From positions 1 through 52,847 of the forward strand of contig JAJFFU010000112.1 of assembly GCA_021776465.1 (NCBI GenBank): a DNA stretch of 52,847 nt, given 5' to 3'. This DNA is from Parvularculaceae bacterium (GTDB lineage: Bacteria; Pseudomonadota; Alphaproteobacteria; Caulobacterales; Parvularculaceae). The translations under genes were made by a program, and so were the position numbers. Under the pieces are notes generated by a model. That model saw only the letters and a program-made list of their open reading frames with translations, did not search any database and had not been told where the DNA came from. Within the stretch, counting starts at the first letter, position 1; every line of letters starts with the position of its first letter. Shown piece by piece: positions 50,938 to 52,847 of this stretch.

Positions 50938-52473
50938 GTGTTGGAAAACAAAGCCGACATCCTCATCATCGGCGCCGGCGTTGCGGGGCTTTATACAGCG
51001 CTGAAGCTCAGCCCCCGGCCGGTTACGGTGATAACAGCTCGCCCGCTCGGCAAGGGCGGCTCAACGCCGTGGGCGCAAGGGGGCATGGCCGCCGCGATTG
51101 GGCCTGACGATACGTCGAACCTTCACTTTTCAGACACCATGCAGGCCGGCGCCGGTCTTGTTGACGCCGAAGCTGCAAGCATTCTCGTCGATGGCGGCGA
51201 GGCCGCCGTTGAAGACTTGATCCGTTTCGGTGTTCAGTTTGATCAGAACAAAGATGGTAGCCTCGTTCTCGGACGCGAGGCCGCCCATTGCCGCGACCGC
51301 ATCGTCCATGCGACCGGAGACCAGGCCGGCGCGGCAATCATGAACGCGCTCGTCGCGGCGGCACGCGCCAGCGAACACATCACAATCCTTGAACGCATCG
51401 TCGCCGAAGATTTGATGACCGACGACAATGGCGCTGTCGGCGGCGCGCTCATCTATAATGTAGAAGCCGGGGAACGGGCCGCTTTCGACGCCAGTGAGAC
51501 AATCCTCGCGACCGGCGGGCTTGGCGGGCTTTACGCCGTCACGACCAATCCGACGCCAGCGCAAGGACACGGCCTCGCCTTCGCGGCCCGCGCCGGCGCG
51601 CTAATTCGCGACCCGGAATTTGTCCAGTTCCACCCCACCGCGCTCGATATCGGCGTCGATCCTGCGCCGCTCGCCACTGAAGCCCTGCGCGGTGAAGGCG
51701 CCCATCTCGTCAACGAAGACGGGCGCACCTTCATGGAAAACTACCACCCGGCAGGAGACCTCGCGCCGCGCGACATCGTCGCCCGCGCCGTCGAGGCTGA
51801 GATTAAAGCGGAACGCGGCGCCTTTCTTGATGCGCGCGAGGCGATTGGCGCAGCATTTCCGAAAAAATTCCCGACTGTGTTCGCGGCCTGTCAGAAAGCG
51901 GAAATCGATCCGCGAACGGATATTATGCCGGTCGCGCCCGCCGCCCATTACCATATGGGCGGTGTCTATACCGATCTTGATGGCGCAACGACGCTGGACG
52001 GTTTATGGGCCGTCGGCGAAGTCGCCTCCACCGGCGTACACGGCGCCAACCGCCTTGCGTCGAATTCCCTTCTAGAAGCGGTCGTTTTCGGTGCGCGCAT
52101 CGCCGATCATTTGCGTGAAAAGCCGCTCGACCGCCGCGATGAGGCTGGCGCACCCGCCGACCGCATGGACGTTCCGTCAAAGCCGGCTGACCCCAAAGCG
52201 ATGCAAAAACTGCGCGAGGCGATGTCGAAAGGGTGTGCGCTCATTCGGTCAGAAGAGGCGCTGTACGACACGCTTGAGATGGTCGCCGAGCTTCACGAAT
52301 ATGAGACCATGACCAGCGGTCTTAAAAGCGCGCTCGTCACCGCGGAGTTGATCGCACAAGGGGCGTTGGCCCGCGAAGAATCCCGCGGCGCCCATCACCG
52401 TAGTGATTTTCCCGACGCCGAAGAAGACGCCTTTCACACGGAAATCTGCGCTGAAATGGATGACGACGAATGA
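50938..52473 (+). CDS. nadB: NadB, L-aspartate oxidase
   Basis: FAD enzyme oxidising L-aspartate to iminoaspartate for NadA; 511 aa. Dinucleotide motif IIGAGVAGLYTALKL at the N-terminus. GGSTPWAQGGMAAAIGPDD, EAAHCRDRIVHATGD, FVQFHPTALDIG, and GEVASTGVHGANRLASNSLLEAVVFGARIA are typical. Start GTG at 50938, or TTG at 50941; GGAG at 50931-50934 is closer than usual to the GTG. nadC overlaps its end by four bases. Confidence 0.97.
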   Translation: MLENKADILIIGAGVAGLYTALKLSPRPVTVITARPLGKGGSTPWAQGGMAAAIGPDDTSNLHFSDTMQAGAGLVDAEAASILVDGGEAAVEDLIRFGVQFDQNKDGSLVLGREAAHCRDRIVHATGDQAGAAIMNALVAAARASEHITILERIVAEDLMTDDNGAVGGALIYNVEAGERAAFDASETILATGGLGGLYAVTTNPTPAQGHGLAFAARAGALIRDPEFVQFHPTALDIGVDPAPLATEALRGEGAHLVNEDGRTFMENYHPAGDLAPRDIVARAVEAEIKAERGAFLDAREAIGAAFPKKFPTVFAACQKAEIDPRTDIMPVAPAAHYHMGGVYTDLDGATTLDGLWAVGEVASTGVHGANRLASNSLLEAVVFGARIADHLREKPLDRRDEAGAPADRMDVPSKPADPKAMQKLREAMSKGCALIRSEEALYDTLEMVAELHEYETMTSGLKSALVTAELIAQGALAREESRGAHHRSDFPDAEEDAFHTEICAEMDDDE

Positions 52474-52847
52474 CCCCGTCACTTCCAAAGCCTCTGGTTG
52501 AAACGACAGTCGCAGCAGCCCTTGCCGAAGACCTCGGCGCGGCGGGAGACATCACAACCGGCGCCACCATTCCCGCTGACAGCCGCGCGAAATGCGCAAT
52601 AGTGGCGCGGGCGACCGGCGTCATCGCCGGCGTCGACCTCGCGGTCGCGACGTTTCGACAGGTCGATCCTTCGATTAAAGTCGAGATCGAACGCGGCGAC
52701 GGTGCGCACGTTGCACCGGGCGACGCCGTTCTCTCAATCGACGGCCCCGCCGCCGGCATTCTCACCGCAGAACGCGTCGCCTTGAATTTTTTAGGTCACT
52801 TGTCTGGCGTCGCGACCGCGACCGCAGCTCTGGTTGATGCAGCTAAG
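52470..52847 (+). CDS. nadC: NadC, nicotinate-nucleotide pyrophosphorylase (N-terminal part)
   Basis: ATG at 52470 overlaps the nadB stop (ATGA); the frame runs open to the window edge (126 codons). It starts MTPSLPKPLVETTVAAALAEDLG, followed by GDITTGATIPADSRAKCAIVARATGVIAGVD and ILTAERVALNFLGHLSGVATAT, the quinolinate phosphoribosyltransferase signature. Completes the nadABC pathway from aspartate to NaMN. The C-terminal half is outside the window. Confidence 0.95.
   Translation, partial: MTPSLPKPLVETTVAAALAEDLGAAGDITTGATIPADSRAKCAIVARATGVIAGVDLAVATFRQVDPSIKVEIERGDGAHVAPGDAVLSIDGPAAGILTAERVALNFLGHLSGVATATAALVDAAK

Noticed and set aside
1-52847. tRNA genes, rRNA genes and CRISPR arrays
   Set aside because: I looked in the intergenic stretches and saw no tRNA-like cloverleaf, no rRNA and no regularly spaced repeats with spacers.

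Overview
The window looks like the chromosome of a moderately GC-rich alphaproteobacterium, probably from the Hyphomonadales/Parvularculales side of the class. The evidence is a CtrA master regulator, a dcw cell-wall and division cluster, flagellar fliI-fliJ, an alphaproteobacterial recA LexA box, an ArsR-methyltransferase (SahR-like) methionine regulator and an NrtR-type NAD regulator. The placement below class level is inference. I see no rRNA, tRNA or CRISPR array. The one structural RNA gene I recognise is RNase P RNA (rnpB, minus strand, about 13573-13990).

Layout. 1-7183 (minus): fliI-fliJ, then mraZ-rsmH-ftsL-ftsI-murE-murF, with murF cut by the window edge. 7506-8207 (plus): ctrA, divergent from fliI and closed by a bidirectional terminator. 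8271-11411: small membrane and secreted proteins, a cysteine-rich SufR-like regulator and an AraC-type Ada methyltransferase. 11408-13431 (minus): an acyl carrier protein with its own ketosynthase, then YajQ. 13573-17080: rnpB, an AmiD-type amidase, an EamA transporter, a small membrane protein, a TerB-DnaJ protein and a 33-codon membrane micro-ORF. 17085-22822 (minus): methionine/SAM-cycle operon sahR-like, metF, GNAT, flavin-split-barrel protein, metH; the metH product has no homocysteine-binding domain. 23005-24453 (plus): mlaA and mlaC homologues. 24527-38262: rpsD, a duplicated secreted protein, a TrmJ-like/deacylase/YhhQ operon, icd, recQ, a DUF2807 protein, a potassium channel with a cNMP domain, alaS and a VOC protein. 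38263-39351 (minus): recA with a LexA box inside its promoter.

39498-42547 is a mobile element of about 3.05 kb. It has an intact IS1595-type transposase, 20-bp perfect terminal inverted repeats and a flanking 13-bp direct repeat. Its four passenger genes run against the transposase: a two-TM protein, a 57-aa protein, a Panacea-domain (DUF4065) antitoxin and an overlapping 121-aa probable toxin. The toxin-antitoxin part is visibly more AT-rich than the rest. This is the most accessory part of the window.

42815-52847: an AsmA protein, a small membrane protein, an HD hydrolase, a CX5R phosphatase, NrtR-like regulator, a metallo-beta-lactamase-fold protein, an ArsR/SRPBCC pair and the nadA-nadB-nadC operon (nadC cut by the window edge). 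The NrtR-like gene, a palindrome at the nadA promoter and nadABC form a plausible NAD-biosynthesis regulon. Most of the remaining window is ordinary housekeeping content. The points most worth a second look are the toxin-antitoxin-bearing IS, the metH without its homocysteine half, the KTG-to-KTA change in FtsI, two start-codon corrections supported by promoters (recA, arsR) and several unexplained palindromes or hairpins.
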